From NCBI GenBank assembly GCA_028821125.1, contig JAPPHD010000047.1, forward strand, positions 1 to 36,495: 36,495 bases of DNA, read 5' to 3'. Below, piece after piece: positions 17,832-26,330 of this stretch; the first letter of the stretch is position 1, and every line of letters begins with the position of its first letter. The translations under genes and the position numbers were made by a program. Source of the stretch: Gammaproteobacteria bacterium. Its GTDB lineage: Bacteria; Pseudomonadota; Gammaproteobacteria; Pseudomonadales; Azotimanducaceae. The notes beneath the pieces were generated by a model. That model saw nothing but the letters and a program-made list of their open reading frames with translations. It did no database searches and was not told the DNA's origin.

Positions 17832-18467
17832 ATGAAACTCGCCGAAATGATCCTCCTGAGGACGATCGCGTTCCCCGCCTGTTTTCTCTTGTTGACATCC
17901 CAGGCGGCCGTCGATCCGGGAGCGGTGGACGGGGCACAGTTCCAGCCGGCCTACTCGCTGAGCGAGTCGCTCGAACATCATCGCAACCTCATCCGGGACC
18001 ACATCTGGTGGACGGTCACCGGCCGGGAAATGGCCTGGATGCACAAGAACGCCCACAGCCTGTTCCGGACCGTAACCGTTTACCGCAACGGACCGGTGCG
18101 GATGCTCGAATCCGAGTCCTCCGCGGAGATAGCCGGTTTTCCGGTGCCAACACCCGACGGCGACATTCCCCTCGAGGCATTCATCGCCAGCGGGCATTCC
18201 ACCGCCATGCGTGTCGTCGTGGTGCAGGGAGGCCGCATCGTCTTCGTGCGCTATCCGCGCATGCGGGACTACGTGCATCCCGACGGCACCCTGTTCAAGG
18301 GCGGCTGGGGTGGGCTGGGCCTGGACGTCAATCCTGCACAGGACCCGGTGGTGGTATTCGCCAGCTACTTCAAGGACGACGATCACAGAGAGATGGACCT
18401 GGGAGAGGCGGTGCTGGGAATGCTGCACGGCGTTTACGGTCTGGCTGCACCGCTCGCTCCTCCTTGA
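17832..18467 (+). CDS. Small exported protein of unknown function
   Basis: 211 residues. A signal peptide is clear: MKLAEMILLRTIAFPACFLLLTSQA with probable cleavage after residue 25. The middle (MRVVVVQGGRIVFVRYPRMRDY) recalls the early strands of beta-lactamase-like serine hydrolases, where this element comes before the catalytic SxxK. No SxxK follows and the protein ends soon after, so it is either an unrelated small protein or only the N-terminal part of such an enzyme. Its stop lies 23 bases before the MFS sugar transporter on the same strand, suggesting cotranscription. I do not recognise the family. Confidence 0.6.
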   Translation: MKLAEMILLRTIAFPACFLLLTSQAAVDPGAVDGAQFQPAYSLSESLEHHRNLIRDHIWWTVTGREMAWMHKNAHSLFRTVTVYRNGPVRMLESESSAEIAGFPVPTPDGDIPLEAFIASGHSTAMRVVVVQGGRIVFVRYPRMRDYVHPDGTLFKGGWGGLGLDVNPAQDPVVVFASYFKDDDHREMDLGEAVLGMLHGVYGLAAPLAPP

Positions 18468-18490
18468 ACGGACAGAGGGGCAGAGCACGC

Positions 18491-19942
18491 ATGACCCGAT
18501 CCGAATCGACGCGAAACCGGCGGCAGCCCGCCGGGAACGAAGCGCGGTCGGATGCCGGTTCTTCGTTCATCGTCCTGATCAGTTGCATCGCAACCCTGGG
18601 CGGATTCCTGTTCGGCTTCGACAGCGGCGTCATCAACGGCACCGTCGACGGGCTGCGGCTTGCCTTCGAATCCGACACGGTGGGCACGGGTTTCAACGTG
18701 GCATCCATGCTTCTCGGGTGTGCGGCGGGCGCGTTCTTCGCGGGACGGCTGGCCGACCGGTTCGGGAGGCGCGCGCTGCTGATCGCCGCAGCCGTATTCT
18801 TCGTCGTCAGCGCCTGGGGTTCGGGCGTTGCGAACGGCTCTGTCGAGTTCGTCCTCTATCGCGTGCTGGGCGGCATGGCGGTGGGGGCCGCCAGCGTCAT
18901 GGCGCCGGCCTATATCGGCGAAGTCACGCCGGCGCGCTACCGGGGGCGGTTGATTACCGTTCAGCAGATCGCCATCATTTCCGGGCTGTTCAGTTCGTTC
19001 GTCAGCAACTATCTGCTGGCCGGTACCGCCGGCCTGTCCACGGCACCGCTGTGGTTCGGTTTCGAAGCCTGGCGCTGGATGTTCTGGATGGAGATCGTCC
19101 CGGCCGTGCTCTTCTTCGTCGGGCTGCTGTTCATTCCGGAAAGCCCCCGCTACCTGGCAGTGAGCGGCCGGACGGACCGGGCGCGCGCGGTGTTGGCCAG
19201 GCTCTACGGCGCCTCGCAAGCCGCATCCAAGCTTCGCGAGATCGACGCTTCACGCGCCGCCGACCGCCATCGACCCCGGTTCTCGGACCTGCTCGATGGC
19301 AGGACCGGCCGCGTCCGCAAGCTGGTCTGGGTTGGCGTGGGCCTTGCGACCTTCCAGCAACTGGTGGGCATCAACGTCGTCTTCTACTACGGCGCGGTGC
19401 TGTGGCAGTCGGTGGGTTTCTCGGAAAGCGATGCCCTGCTCATCAACGTGATTTCCGGCGCGGTCAGCATAGGTGCCTGCCTGGTCACGGTGGCGCTGAT
19501 CGACCGGATCGGCAGAAAGCCGCTCCTGTGGATCGGTTCGATCGGCATGGCCCTCACCCTGGGCACCATGACCGCGGCGTTCGCGAGTGCCGCCCTCGAT
19601 GCCGGCGGGGCGCTGACGATGAGCGATACGCTGGGCACCGTGGCGCTGGTGGCAGCCAATCTCTACGTCTGCATCTTCAATGCAACCTGGGGGCCGGTGA
19701 TGTGGGTCATGCTCGGCGAGATGTTCCCGAACCAGATCCGCGGGTCGGCACTTTCGGTCAGCGGCCTGGCGCAATGGGGGTCGAATTTCGGCATTACCAT
19801 GACCTTCCCGATACTGCTCGCGGCGATCGGCCTTGCGGGTGCGTACTCTTTCTACGCCGCGGCCGCGGTCGTCTCCGCTTACTTCGTGATTCGCTACGTG
19901 CATGAAACGCGCGGGCTCGAATTGGAGGAGATGCCGGGGTAA
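18491..19942 (+). CDS. Sugar-porter family MFS transporter
   Basis: 483 residues from ATG 18491; the frame is open further upstream but only as an overlap with the preceding gene. Twelve hydrophobic segments are visible. Sugar-porter signatures are all present: GFLFGFDSGVINGT in helix 1, GRLADRFGRR after helix 2, PESPRYLAVSGR before the central loop, QQLVGINVVFYYG in helix 7, DRIGRKPLL after helix 8, and GPVMWVMLGEMFPNQIRGSALS in helix 10. It imports a hexose or related sugar with protons, by homology with XylE/GalP/Glf. Glucose from the trehalase encoded 12 kb away is a conceivable but unproven substrate. Confidence 0.93.
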   Translation: MTRSESTRNRRQPAGNEARSDAGSSFIVLISCIATLGGFLFGFDSGVINGTVDGLRLAFESDTVGTGFNVASMLLGCAAGAFFAGRLADRFGRRALLIAAAVFFVVSAWGSGVANGSVEFVLYRVLGGMAVGAASVMAPAYIGEVTPARYRGRLITVQQIAIISGLFSSFVSNYLLAGTAGLSTAPLWFGFEAWRWMFWMEIVPAVLFFVGLLFIPESPRYLAVSGRTDRARAVLARLYGASQAASKLREIDASRAADRHRPRFSDLLDGRTGRVRKLVWVGVGLATFQQLVGINVVFYYGAVLWQSVGFSESDALLINVISGAVSIGACLVTVALIDRIGRKPLLWIGSIGMALTLGTMTAAFASAALDAGGALTMSDTLGTVALVAANLYVCIFNATWGPVMWVMLGEMFPNQIRGSALSVSGLAQWGSNFGITMTFPILLAAIGLAGAYSFYAAAAVVSAYFVIRYVHETRGLELEEMPG

Positions 19943-20293
19943 CCGAGACGGGTGACCGTTGCGAACGATAGTGGTGGCTACCCCGCAATGCGGGACTTGC
20001 CGATGCGTTGGATGCGAAGCACGTCATCTGGACCTGCAAGGTTGGTTCCTTCTGCCGCATGCGCGTTCGAGCTTCGGAACGGAACGAATTGGAAAAGGTG
20101 GAGCCTCTGCTGCGTGGCTGACAAGTGAAGCTGACGATGCGGAACCTCGAAGTGACCAATAGCAGTGTTTCATGGTCTTGTCTTGCTTGCACTCTGTCGG
20201 ACCATTTCATCACCTTAGCGCGTTGTTCAAAAATCGGGGTCCACTTCTCTGCGCGTCTGCGCACCGGATGCCGGGGCGGGAACTCCGGGTAAG
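19943..20293. other. Intergenic region of 351 bases, origin unclear
   Basis: This stretch separates the sugar porter from the convergent PatB gene. It starts with a small hairpin (CCCGCA/TGCGGG, 19982-19994) that has no T-run. A 67-codon plus-strand frame at 19959-20162 has no ribosome binding site and no recognisable product. Base composition at 20160-20245 is visibly less GC-rich than its surroundings, which could mark a remnant of an inserted element, but no terminal repeat or transposase fragment can be named. Confidence 0.35.
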
Positions 20294-21463
20294 TCACCTG
20301 GCGGTGGCCGCCTCCATCGCCCGGTGGTAACGCTCGAGGCCGCGGTCGAGCATTGTCCGGGGGCAGGCGAAGTTGAACCGGACGTAACCCGGCCCGCCGA
20401 AAGCGGCGCCGTCCGACAGCCCCAGCCCGAAATCTTCGAACCAGGCTCCGGGATCGTCGAGTTCCAGGTCGCTTACGTCGATCCACGCCAGGTAAGTCCC
20501 TTCCACCGGGGTCATTCGATCGCCCACGGCCTCCAGCAGGCGTTGGTGATTCCCCCGCAGATAGTCCAGCAGCTCGGGCACCCAATTGCTGCGATCCTCG
20601 AACGCGGCTTCGGAGGCGGTGAACGCGAGGGGCCCGACCAGGGGTACCAGGTCGCGCCGGGCCGCGTTGAAGCGGGCGCGCAGGTCCGCGTTGGGAATCA
20701 CGGCCACCGCACAGGAAAGGCCGGGCATATTGTAGGTCTTGGTGGCGGCGAACAGGGTGATGGTTCTCGCGGCGATGTCCTCATCGAGGCTGGCGATGGG
20801 AACATGCCGCGCCTCAGGGTCGAGGATCAGGGCGCAGTGGATCTCGTCCGAGCAGATGACGAGATCGTGGCGCTCGGCGAACCGGGCGAGTTCGAGCAGT
20901 TCGTTTTTCGTGTAGCAGCGCCCGGTGGGGTTCTGGGGATTGGCGATCAGCACCAGCCGCGTATCGGGCCGCACCGCGGCCTCCATGGCGTCGAAATCCA
21001 TTTCCCACTTCCCGCGTGACCGGCTCATTCGCGCTTCCATGAACCTCCGCTCGGCATTGGCGGGGACGGAGAGGAAGGGGTAGTAGACCGGCGTGGGTAT
21101 CAGCAGCGAATCGCCGGGTTGGCCGACGGCCATGGCGCTCAGGTTTGTGCCCGGAACCACGCCTGTCATCCACACCAGCCACTCCTTGGGGACGCTCCAG
21201 CCGTAGTTGCGCTCGAGCCACGCCTGGAAGGCGGCCACCAGCGTTTTCGGGGTTCGCGTGTAGCCCATGATGCCGTGGTCGAGCCGCGCCCGCAGGCTGT
21301 CCAGGATGAAATCCGGCATCTCGAATTCCATGTCTGCCACCCAGAAGGGCAGCACGTCCGCGCCGCGGTACCTGTCCCACTTGATGGCCGACGTGCCGCG
21401 GCGGTCGACTTCCCGGTCGAACGTGCTTTTCGACGCTTGGCTCGTTTCGCTCGTTTCGCTCAC
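20294..21463 (-). CDS. patB: PatB/MalY-type cystathionine beta-lyase (PLP-dependent)
   Basis: 389 residues, fold-type I PLP enzyme. Characteristic PatB/MalY elements are present: FDREVDRRGTSAIKWDRY at the N-terminus, LPFWVADMEFEMP, ANPQNPTGR, ICSDEIHCALIL, and the PLP-binding lysine in FAATKTYNMPGL (about residue 240). The family cleaves cystathionine or other cysteine S-conjugates to thiol, pyruvate and ammonia. The start is GTG 21463, embedded in a tandem repeat that also encodes the opening SETSETS. Only a weak GAGAG lies upstream. The gene is divergent from grxD. Confidence 0.92.
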   Translation of the reverse strand: MSETSETSQASKSTFDREVDRRGTSAIKWDRYRGADVLPFWVADMEFEMPDFILDSLRARLDHGIMGYTRTPKTLVAAFQAWLERNYGWSVPKEWLVWMTGVVPGTNLSAMAVGQPGDSLLIPTPVYYPFLSVPANAERRFMEARMSRSRGKWEMDFDAMEAAVRPDTRLVLIANPQNPTGRCYTKNELLELARFAERHDLVICSDEIHCALILDPEARHVPIASLDEDIAARTITLFAATKTYNMPGLSCAVAVIPNADLRARFNAARRDLVPLVGPLAFTASEAAFEDRSNWVPELLDYLRGNHQRLLEAVGDRMTPVEGTYLAWIDVSDLELDDPGAWFEDFGLGLSDGAAFGGPGYVRFNFACPRTMLDRGLERYHRAMEAATAR

Positions 21464-21479
21464 GTTTCGCTCAGGTTTC
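21440..21479. repeat. Four-copy tandem repeat spanning the patB start codon
   Basis: On the plus strand the units are GCTCGTTTC, GCTCGTTTC, GCTCACGTTTC and GCTCAGGTTTC (9, 9, 11 and 11 bases), directly adjacent. The GTG start codon of patB (21461-21463) lies in the third unit. A change by one 9-base unit inside the gene would keep the frame and add or remove Ser-Glu-Thr. Confidence 0.75.
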
Positions 21480-21651
21480 TCTCACTGGAAAAGACGCCTG
21501 TCCCGCTGTTTTGCGCATGGAGTACAATGCTCGCTGTTCCTGCCCACCGGGTAAAGCGAACGGGGCGGCGCCCCGGCCCGGCGCCGGAGCGGTTGACGGG
21601 CATGAACCCGACTCATTCGACAACCCGTTCCGCGAACAAGAGGGTAAAAAC

Positions 21652-21984
21652 ATGGCGGATACGAGCGACCCGATCCTCGAAACCATCAAAGGCCAGATTG
21701 AGGCCAATCCCATCCTCGTCTACATGAAGGGGTCGCCTCAGGCACCGCAATGCGGGTTCTCGGCGCAGACCGTGCAATGCCTGATCGCCTGCGGCGAGCG
21801 GTTCGCCTACGTGGACGTTCTCGCCAACCCGGATATCCGCGCCAGCCTGCCGCGCTACGCCAACTGGCCGACCTTCCCCCAGCTCTACATTGGCGGCGAA
21901 CTGGTCGGCGGCTGCGACATCGTCACCGAGATGTTCGAGATGGGGGAACTGCAGCCGCTGGTCAAGGAAGCAGCCGCGGACTGA
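21652..21984 (+). CDS. grxD: Monothiol glutaredoxin, Grx4/GrxD type
   Basis: 110 residues from ATG 21652, chosen for the GAGGG ribosome binding site seven bases upstream; an in-frame ATG at 21511 would add 47 residues with no family resemblance. The CGFS active site is at residues 34-37 (QCGFSAQ), with a preceding KGSP loop, the WPTFPQLYI cis-proline segment and GGCDIV for glutathione. Grx4 proteins bind a [2Fe-2S] cluster between two subunits and pass it on, often with BolA. The gene is convergent with rnt; grxD and rnt are also close neighbours in E. coli. Confidence 0.95.
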   Translation: MADTSDPILETIKGQIEANPILVYMKGSPQAPQCGFSAQTVQCLIACGERFAYVDVLANPDIRASLPRYANWPTFPQLYIGGELVGGCDIVTEMFEMGELQPLVKEAAAD

Positions 21985-22009
21985 GCCCCCAAGAGTCCTG
22001 GCTGGCGCC

Positions 22010-22636
22010 TCAGCCGGGCGCCCGAATCGGGTTTGGCGACAGGGCATCCCAGGTATTAACGACCTTGCAGAACAGCAGGGCGCATCGTTCGGCGTCGTAG
22101 AGGGCGCTGTGTGCCTTGTCTTTTTCGTACGGGATGCCGGCCCGTGCGCAGGCTTCGCTCAGTACGGTGTGGCCGTAGGCGACGGCTGCGATCGATGCGG
22201 TGTCCAGGGTGCTGAAGGGGTGGAAGGGGTCCCGTTTGACCCTGGTGCGCTCGACGGCCTTGCGCAGGAAGCCGGCATCGAAGGCAGCGTTGTGGGCGAG
22301 CAGAATGGCGCGCTGGCAGCCGTGGCGCTTGACCGCCTTGCGCACCACCTTGAACATTTCCGTCAGTGCGTTCTTTTCGCCGATCGCGCCCCGATCATGG
22401 TCGTCGAGGTCGATGCCCGTAATCTTGAGCGATGCCTGGTCGATCGCCGCGGCGGCGAACGGGCGGACCGCCCAGCGCAAACGCTGGTCGATGACGAGTT
22501 CGGCGTTCAGAAACTCGAACGTGACCGCGGCGATTTCGAGAATCCCGTGCCGGTTCGCATCGAAGCCGCTGGTTTCGATGTCCACCGCCACGGGAAGGAA
22601 GCCGCGGAAGCGGTTGGCCATCGGGTTTTCGGACAT
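22010..22636 (-). CDS. rnt: Ribonuclease T
   Basis: 208 residues of the DEDDh exonuclease family. The acidic residues are seen in VAVDIETSGFD (D19, E21) and LAHNAAFDAGFL, and the final motif is HSALYDAE with the catalytic His. RNase T trims the 3' ends of tRNAs and stable RNAs and turns over the tRNA CCA end. AGGTGGGGAG stands close before ATG 22636. Homologues are usually about 200-220 residues, so the gene is complete. Confidence 0.94.
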   Translation of the reverse strand: MSENPMANRFRGFLPVAVDIETSGFDANRHGILEIAAVTFEFLNAELVIDQRLRWAVRPFAAAAIDQASLKITGIDLDDHDRGAIGEKNALTEMFKVVRKAVKRHGCQRAILLAHNAAFDAGFLRKAVERTRVKRDPFHPFSTLDTASIAAVAYGHTVLSEACARAGIPYEKDKAHSALYDAERCALLFCKVVNTWDALSPNPIRAPG

Positions 22637-22762
22637 CTCCCCACCTAAACAGGTCGGTGGGCATAACTCAAGCGCGGGTGGCGGCTTGCACAGCCAGGCG
22701 CCGGATATCCGGTTGGTGGGCTGGAATTTTCGGTGTCTGCGGAGCCCGACGGTTTCGAAGGG

Positions 22763-24754
22763 TCAGTCTTGCGGGTATTCAAACGCGAACAGGACGTTGC
22801 CGGGCATGCCCAGTCCCTGGCCGTAACCGGAGGACTGAAAGAACATGCCTTCGACCAGTGCTGTCCCACCCCGGGATATCGAGCCCCCCGACCCGGACAA
22901 CCCGTTTACGCCGTCCACCGCGAACGCCGTATCAAACGCCCAGACCGTCTCGCCGGTCTTCTTGTCGTAGGCGCGAAGGACGCCGTCGTTGGCGCCGGCG
23001 AATACGACTTCTCCCGCTATCGTCGGCGGCGAGGTTATGGATGTGTAGCAGCGATCCGGCTTGCCGCTGCACCAGTCGTCCGCCGCGTCGGCGCGCCAGG
23101 CGATTTCCCCCGAGCCGAGGTCTACGGCGACGAGTGATCCGGCAGCGGTGTTCTCCATCACGTCGATGTCGGCTATGGGTACATAGGCGCGATCATCATC
23201 GGCGGCTATGCCGTGTTCCACGCCGCCGAAGGACGGGCCCCGAATTCGAATGATCCTGCCGACCCGAGATTGCCAGATCGTTTCTCCGTCCCGATCCGGG
23301 TCCAGGGCGTATAGCATGCCGTCCTTCGATGCGGCCAGCAGGATTTCCGCACCGTCGCTGCGGGTCTGCAGGACTATGGGGGCGCCGATGTCCCGGTCTC
23401 CTTCGAGCGACTGGTTTTCGGGCGGGCACTCCTCTTCCGGGTCGGCGAACACCCCCACACAGCCGCCGTTCCAGATGTCCAGTCCGCCGAATCGCGGTGG
23501 GGCAAAGCTCCTTACCCACTGTTTTGCGCCGGTGCGCAGGTCCAGCGCAACCACGGCGTCGGACTCGGGTATGGGCGGCCCCGTCTTCTGGTTGCTGGTG
23601 CCCACGTAGAGGAGTCCGCGCCCGGCGTCGACGGTCGGTACCGACCAGACGCTGCCGCCGGACGGGCCGTAGCGCATGGTTCCCGAGGGTGAGGGGCCGA
23701 GTTCCCGCAGCGGTTCATCGATGATGCGAGCCTGCCACAACCGCCTTCCCGAACGGGTATCGAATGCGGTCACGGTTCCCTGAAAAGTGCAACAGGGAAG
23801 CCTCGGGTCAAGGGCGTTCACGAATCCCTGATTGGTAGAGACGGGAACATAGACCCTTCCGTCGTGCACCGTGACGCTGCCGTTGACTCGTGCCGAAGGC
23901 TGTTCGTCGGCCTTGTTGCGCCAGAGCAGTTCGCCGGTGCCGGTTGCCAGGGCATAGACGTAGTTCTCGTAGTCGGCAAAGATCGCCTTGCCGTCGTCGA
24001 TGGCAATCGCCGACCGCACGCCGGCGACGGGGCGATACTGCCAATGGATGCAGCCGCTTCGGGCATCCAGCGCAAAGACGAATCCGCTCCTGCTGCCGAT
24101 ATACAGGCGGCCGGCGTGGACTGTCGGCTGATTGCCGGCGTTGGTGGTGGAGCCGGTATCCGGGATGACGAACGCCCACTTCAATCGTGCCCGAGCCACT
24201 TGTTGAGCGGTCAGGCCGGAATCGGCCAAGTGCCGGCTGTTGCGCGTATCCGGCGCCCAGGCGCCCCAGGCGCCGGTAGCTCCGTTCGCAGTCAGCGCTT
24301 TGGCATCGCAGAAGTTCGAGACCTCCGCCGATGGCTTTTCCGGCACGAGGCCGCCGAGATACTGCGCGACCGCCTGGCGTTCGGCATCGTTGAGCCCGAC
24401 TGCGGCCTCCCGCATGATTCCGGACCACAGCGACCGGTAGATGTACTCGGGATTGAGCTTTGTCAGGCCGGCCACACTCGGTTCGATTACGGAAGAGCTG
24501 TGGCATTCGGCGCAGCGTTCGGAAAAGACCCGTTCGCCCAGCGCGGTTTCGATTGTTTGCCGGGGGGTCGCCGCGCCTGCCGAAGGAGGTAATGCGGTTC
24601 CTTCGGCGCAGGAGCCCTGGATTGCGCATGGCGGCCGTTCGGCGCCATCCGCGACTGGAGCCGATACGAGCAGAATCACCGACAGGATGCGCGCGGCCAG
24701 GTTTCGGGCCCTGTGATCGCCGGGACTATCGCCGTTGCACGCTGCGGGAGTCAT
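22763..24754 (-). CDS. Quinohemoprotein dehydrogenase resembling polyvinyl-alcohol dehydrogenase
   Basis: 663 residues. A signal peptide (RILSVILLVSAPVADGAE, cleavage near residue 38) is followed by a cytochrome c domain with CAECH at 81-85. From about 165 on there is a PQQ-enzyme beta-propeller with repeated W-type blades, such as GRLYIGSRSGFVFALDARSG, ALATGTGELLWRNKA and LRAYDKKTGETVWAFDT. An N-terminal heme domain fused to a PQQ propeller is the layout of PVA dehydrogenase, as opposed to the C-terminal heme of type II alcohol dehydrogenases. It would oxidise an alcohol in the periplasm and pass electrons to a cytochrome. No PQQ-synthesis gene is in the window. The substrate is unknown. It begins 14 bases after hipA on the same strand. 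Confidence 0.82.
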   Translation of the reverse strand: MTPAACNGDSPGDHRARNLAARILSVILLVSAPVADGAERPPCAIQGSCAEGTALPPSAGAATPRQTIETALGERVFSERCAECHSSSVIEPSVAGLTKLNPEYIYRSLWSGIMREAAVGLNDAERQAVAQYLGGLVPEKPSAEVSNFCDAKALTANGATGAWGAWAPDTRNSRHLADSGLTAQQVARARLKWAFVIPDTGSTTNAGNQPTVHAGRLYIGSRSGFVFALDARSGCIHWQYRPVAGVRSAIAIDDGKAIFADYENYVYALATGTGELLWRNKADEQPSARVNGSVTVHDGRVYVPVSTNQGFVNALDPRLPCCTFQGTVTAFDTRSGRRLWQARIIDEPLRELGPSPSGTMRYGPSGGSVWSVPTVDAGRGLLYVGTSNQKTGPPIPESDAVVALDLRTGAKQWVRSFAPPRFGGLDIWNGGCVGVFADPEEECPPENQSLEGDRDIGAPIVLQTRSDGAEILLAASKDGMLYALDPDRDGETIWQSRVGRIIRIRGPSFGGVEHGIAADDDRAYVPIADIDVMENTAAGSLVAVDLGSGEIAWRADAADDWCSGKPDRCYTSITSPPTIAGEVVFAGANDGVLRAYDKKTGETVWAFDTAFAVDGVNGLSGSGGSISRGGTALVEGMFFQSSGYGQGLGMPGNVLFAFEYPQD

Positions 24755-24768
24755 TACTTTGCAGGCTG

Positions 24769-26025
24769 CTATGACAGCCCGGCCAACCGGGTCTTCCTCA
24801 ATTGGCCGGCTATTCGGTTTCTTGATCTGGCGCTCACGTCGTAACTCCCGGCAACGTCCGGCCAGGTGGCAACGGCCGCCGCAACCCGGTCGACGATCTG
24901 GAAGATCTCGCTGTTCCTGAGGTCGGCATGCCTGCCGAGCGCGGTTAGATGTTCGCGGGCAATCGATTTTCCGTGGCCCTGAACGGAGGTGGAGTGTTCG
25001 CCTCCGGGGCCGGGCGTAAATGTCAGGTCATAGGCGGGCGCCAGGCGCCAGATTCCTTCACGGCCCATAAGCCAGGTGAATTGCCGCGCGTGGTCGTCGC
25101 GGTTGTGAGCCATGACGTTGAACGCAGCGAGCGCGAACATGGCCCGGCTTTCCCGCCGGTCGCGCGTGATGGATTGCGTCAGCGCGATCAGGTCGCGGTA
25201 ATCCAGGGAGGGCAGGCGGATGTCGGCGTACAGAAGGCCGCTCGCCGTGTGCGCGTGCAGGCGCACCTCGCCATCGCGGTCGAAGCGGCGGGAGGCGAAA
25301 TACAGCTCACCCCCGGCGCATTGCAGAAGGCGGGTCTCGGGCATTCGAACGCCCGCGACCCTGGCCATGTCGGCGTACGCTTGCTCGATTCGGGCGGCAT
25401 CGGCGGGGTCGCCGTCCCCCCTGAACTTCACCAGGTAGTGAACATGGCTTTCCGGCACGCTGTCGGTACCGGCAATGACGTTGTCGTCGGCATCGATGGC
25501 AACCAGGGCCTTGGGACGGGCGCCGCCGGGAGAGCCGCCGGCACGGCCCAACTCGGAAATCACCTCCTCTGCGCTGCCTTGCAGCACGGTACGTGCACCG
25601 GCCGCCAGCCTGTCGAGATCGAACGGCGGCTCGATTTCGCCCCACACTTCGGTGGCCGGGGCATAGCACAACGCGCCGATACCCTGGGCGCCGACGCAGG
25701 CTAGCCGGTCGAGGGGCGTCAGCGTGGCGGGATCGATGCCGAGTTGGCGGGCGCGGCGGTCGACCAGGAGACGGCCCCAACCGTCAGGCAGGCTGTCGTT
25801 GAACAGGCCATGCAATCCTTCGAACGCACCGATGTCATGCGGGCGGACCAAGCCTTGTACCGATTCGTGATGCACGGGAGACAGCTGCAGACTTGAGGCC
25901 AGGAAAGCACCGTCGAACTCGAAGTAGGCAAGGCGGTTCCGGTATGCGAGACGGCCGACCGGCTGTTCGTCGCCGGGCCTCCAGCGGAGGCTGACCTGTA
26001 ACGGCGAGCCTTGCGGAATCTTCAC
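24769..26025 (-). CDS. hipA: HipA-family serine/threonine kinase toxin
   Basis: 418 residues. The N-terminal couple domain (1-100) contains FEGLHGLFNDSLPDGWGRLL. The GGARPK P-loop region (about 165-172) is the regulatory autophosphorylation loop in the family. The catalytic motif is NVMAHNRDDHARQF (about 308-321), and the metal-binding motif is LAPAYDLTFTPG. HipA kinases inactivate aminoacyl-tRNA synthetases (GltX in E. coli) and cause growth arrest. The GTG start overlaps the hipB stop (GTGA), with the antitoxin first as expected. All recognisable catalytic residues are kept, so it looks intact. Confidence 0.92.
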   Translation of the reverse strand: MKIPQGSPLQVSLRWRPGDEQPVGRLAYRNRLAYFEFDGAFLASSLQLSPVHHESVQGLVRPHDIGAFEGLHGLFNDSLPDGWGRLLVDRRARQLGIDPATLTPLDRLACVGAQGIGALCYAPATEVWGEIEPPFDLDRLAAGARTVLQGSAEEVISELGRAGGSPGGARPKALVAIDADDNVIAGTDSVPESHVHYLVKFRGDGDPADAARIEQAYADMARVAGVRMPETRLLQCAGGELYFASRRFDRDGEVRLHAHTASGLLYADIRLPSLDYRDLIALTQSITRDRRESRAMFALAAFNVMAHNRDDHARQFTWLMGREGIWRLAPAYDLTFTPGPGGEHSTSVQGHGKSIAREHLTALGRHADLRNSEIFQIVDRVAAAVATWPDVAGSYDVSARSRNRIAGQLRKTRLAGLS

Positions 26026-26330
26026 GTGATGCGGCCCCTGCGGCGCGTCCGGGGCGGTTCGAGCACGTCGTCCAGGCTTTTAAACTCCGGTTCCGTCAGC
26101 AGCCTGTCGAGCCCCGCTTCTTCCCTGAGCGCGACCAGCAGCCGGATGAAGGAGACCAGTGCGATCGACCCGGAGTTTTCGAACTTCTTCAGAGTGCCCA
26201 GGGGGACGCCCGAACGCAATGAAAGGCCCCGCTGGCTCAGATTCACGATCAGCCGTCGGGATTTCAGCCGCTCGCCAAGCGCTTTCGCAACATCTTCTGG
26301 CGATCTTTTAGCAGATATAATTGTAGCCAT
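26022..26330 (-). CDS. hipB: HipB-like HTH antitoxin
   Basis: 102 residues with an Xre-type helix-turn-helix (LKSRRLIVNLSQRGLSLRSG, then VPLGTLKKFENSGSIALVSF). The C-terminus is rich in Arg and Pro. It is the DNA-binding antitoxin that represses its own operon and binds HipA. ATG 26330 abuts an AT-rich promoter with two inverted repeats, the likely operators. Confidence 0.9.
   Translation of the reverse strand: MATIISAKRSPEDVAKALGERLKSRRLIVNLSQRGLSLRSGVPLGTLKKFENSGSIALVSFIRLLVALREEAGLDRLLTEPEFKSLDDVLEPPRTRRRGRIT

Noticed and set aside
18211-19905. 564-codon plus-strand frame overlapping the MFS transporter
   Set aside because: An Arg-rich out-of-frame reading; the transporter frame shows all sugar-porter motifs.
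20200-20290. Possible insertion-sequence end upstream of patB
   Set aside because: A GTGGACCCCGA-like string looked element-like, but no inverted partner, target duplication or transposase fragment was found.
22000-22015. GGCTG/CAGCC hairpin between grxD and rnt as a terminator
   Set aside because: The stem is only five bases, lies partly in rnt and has no T-run.
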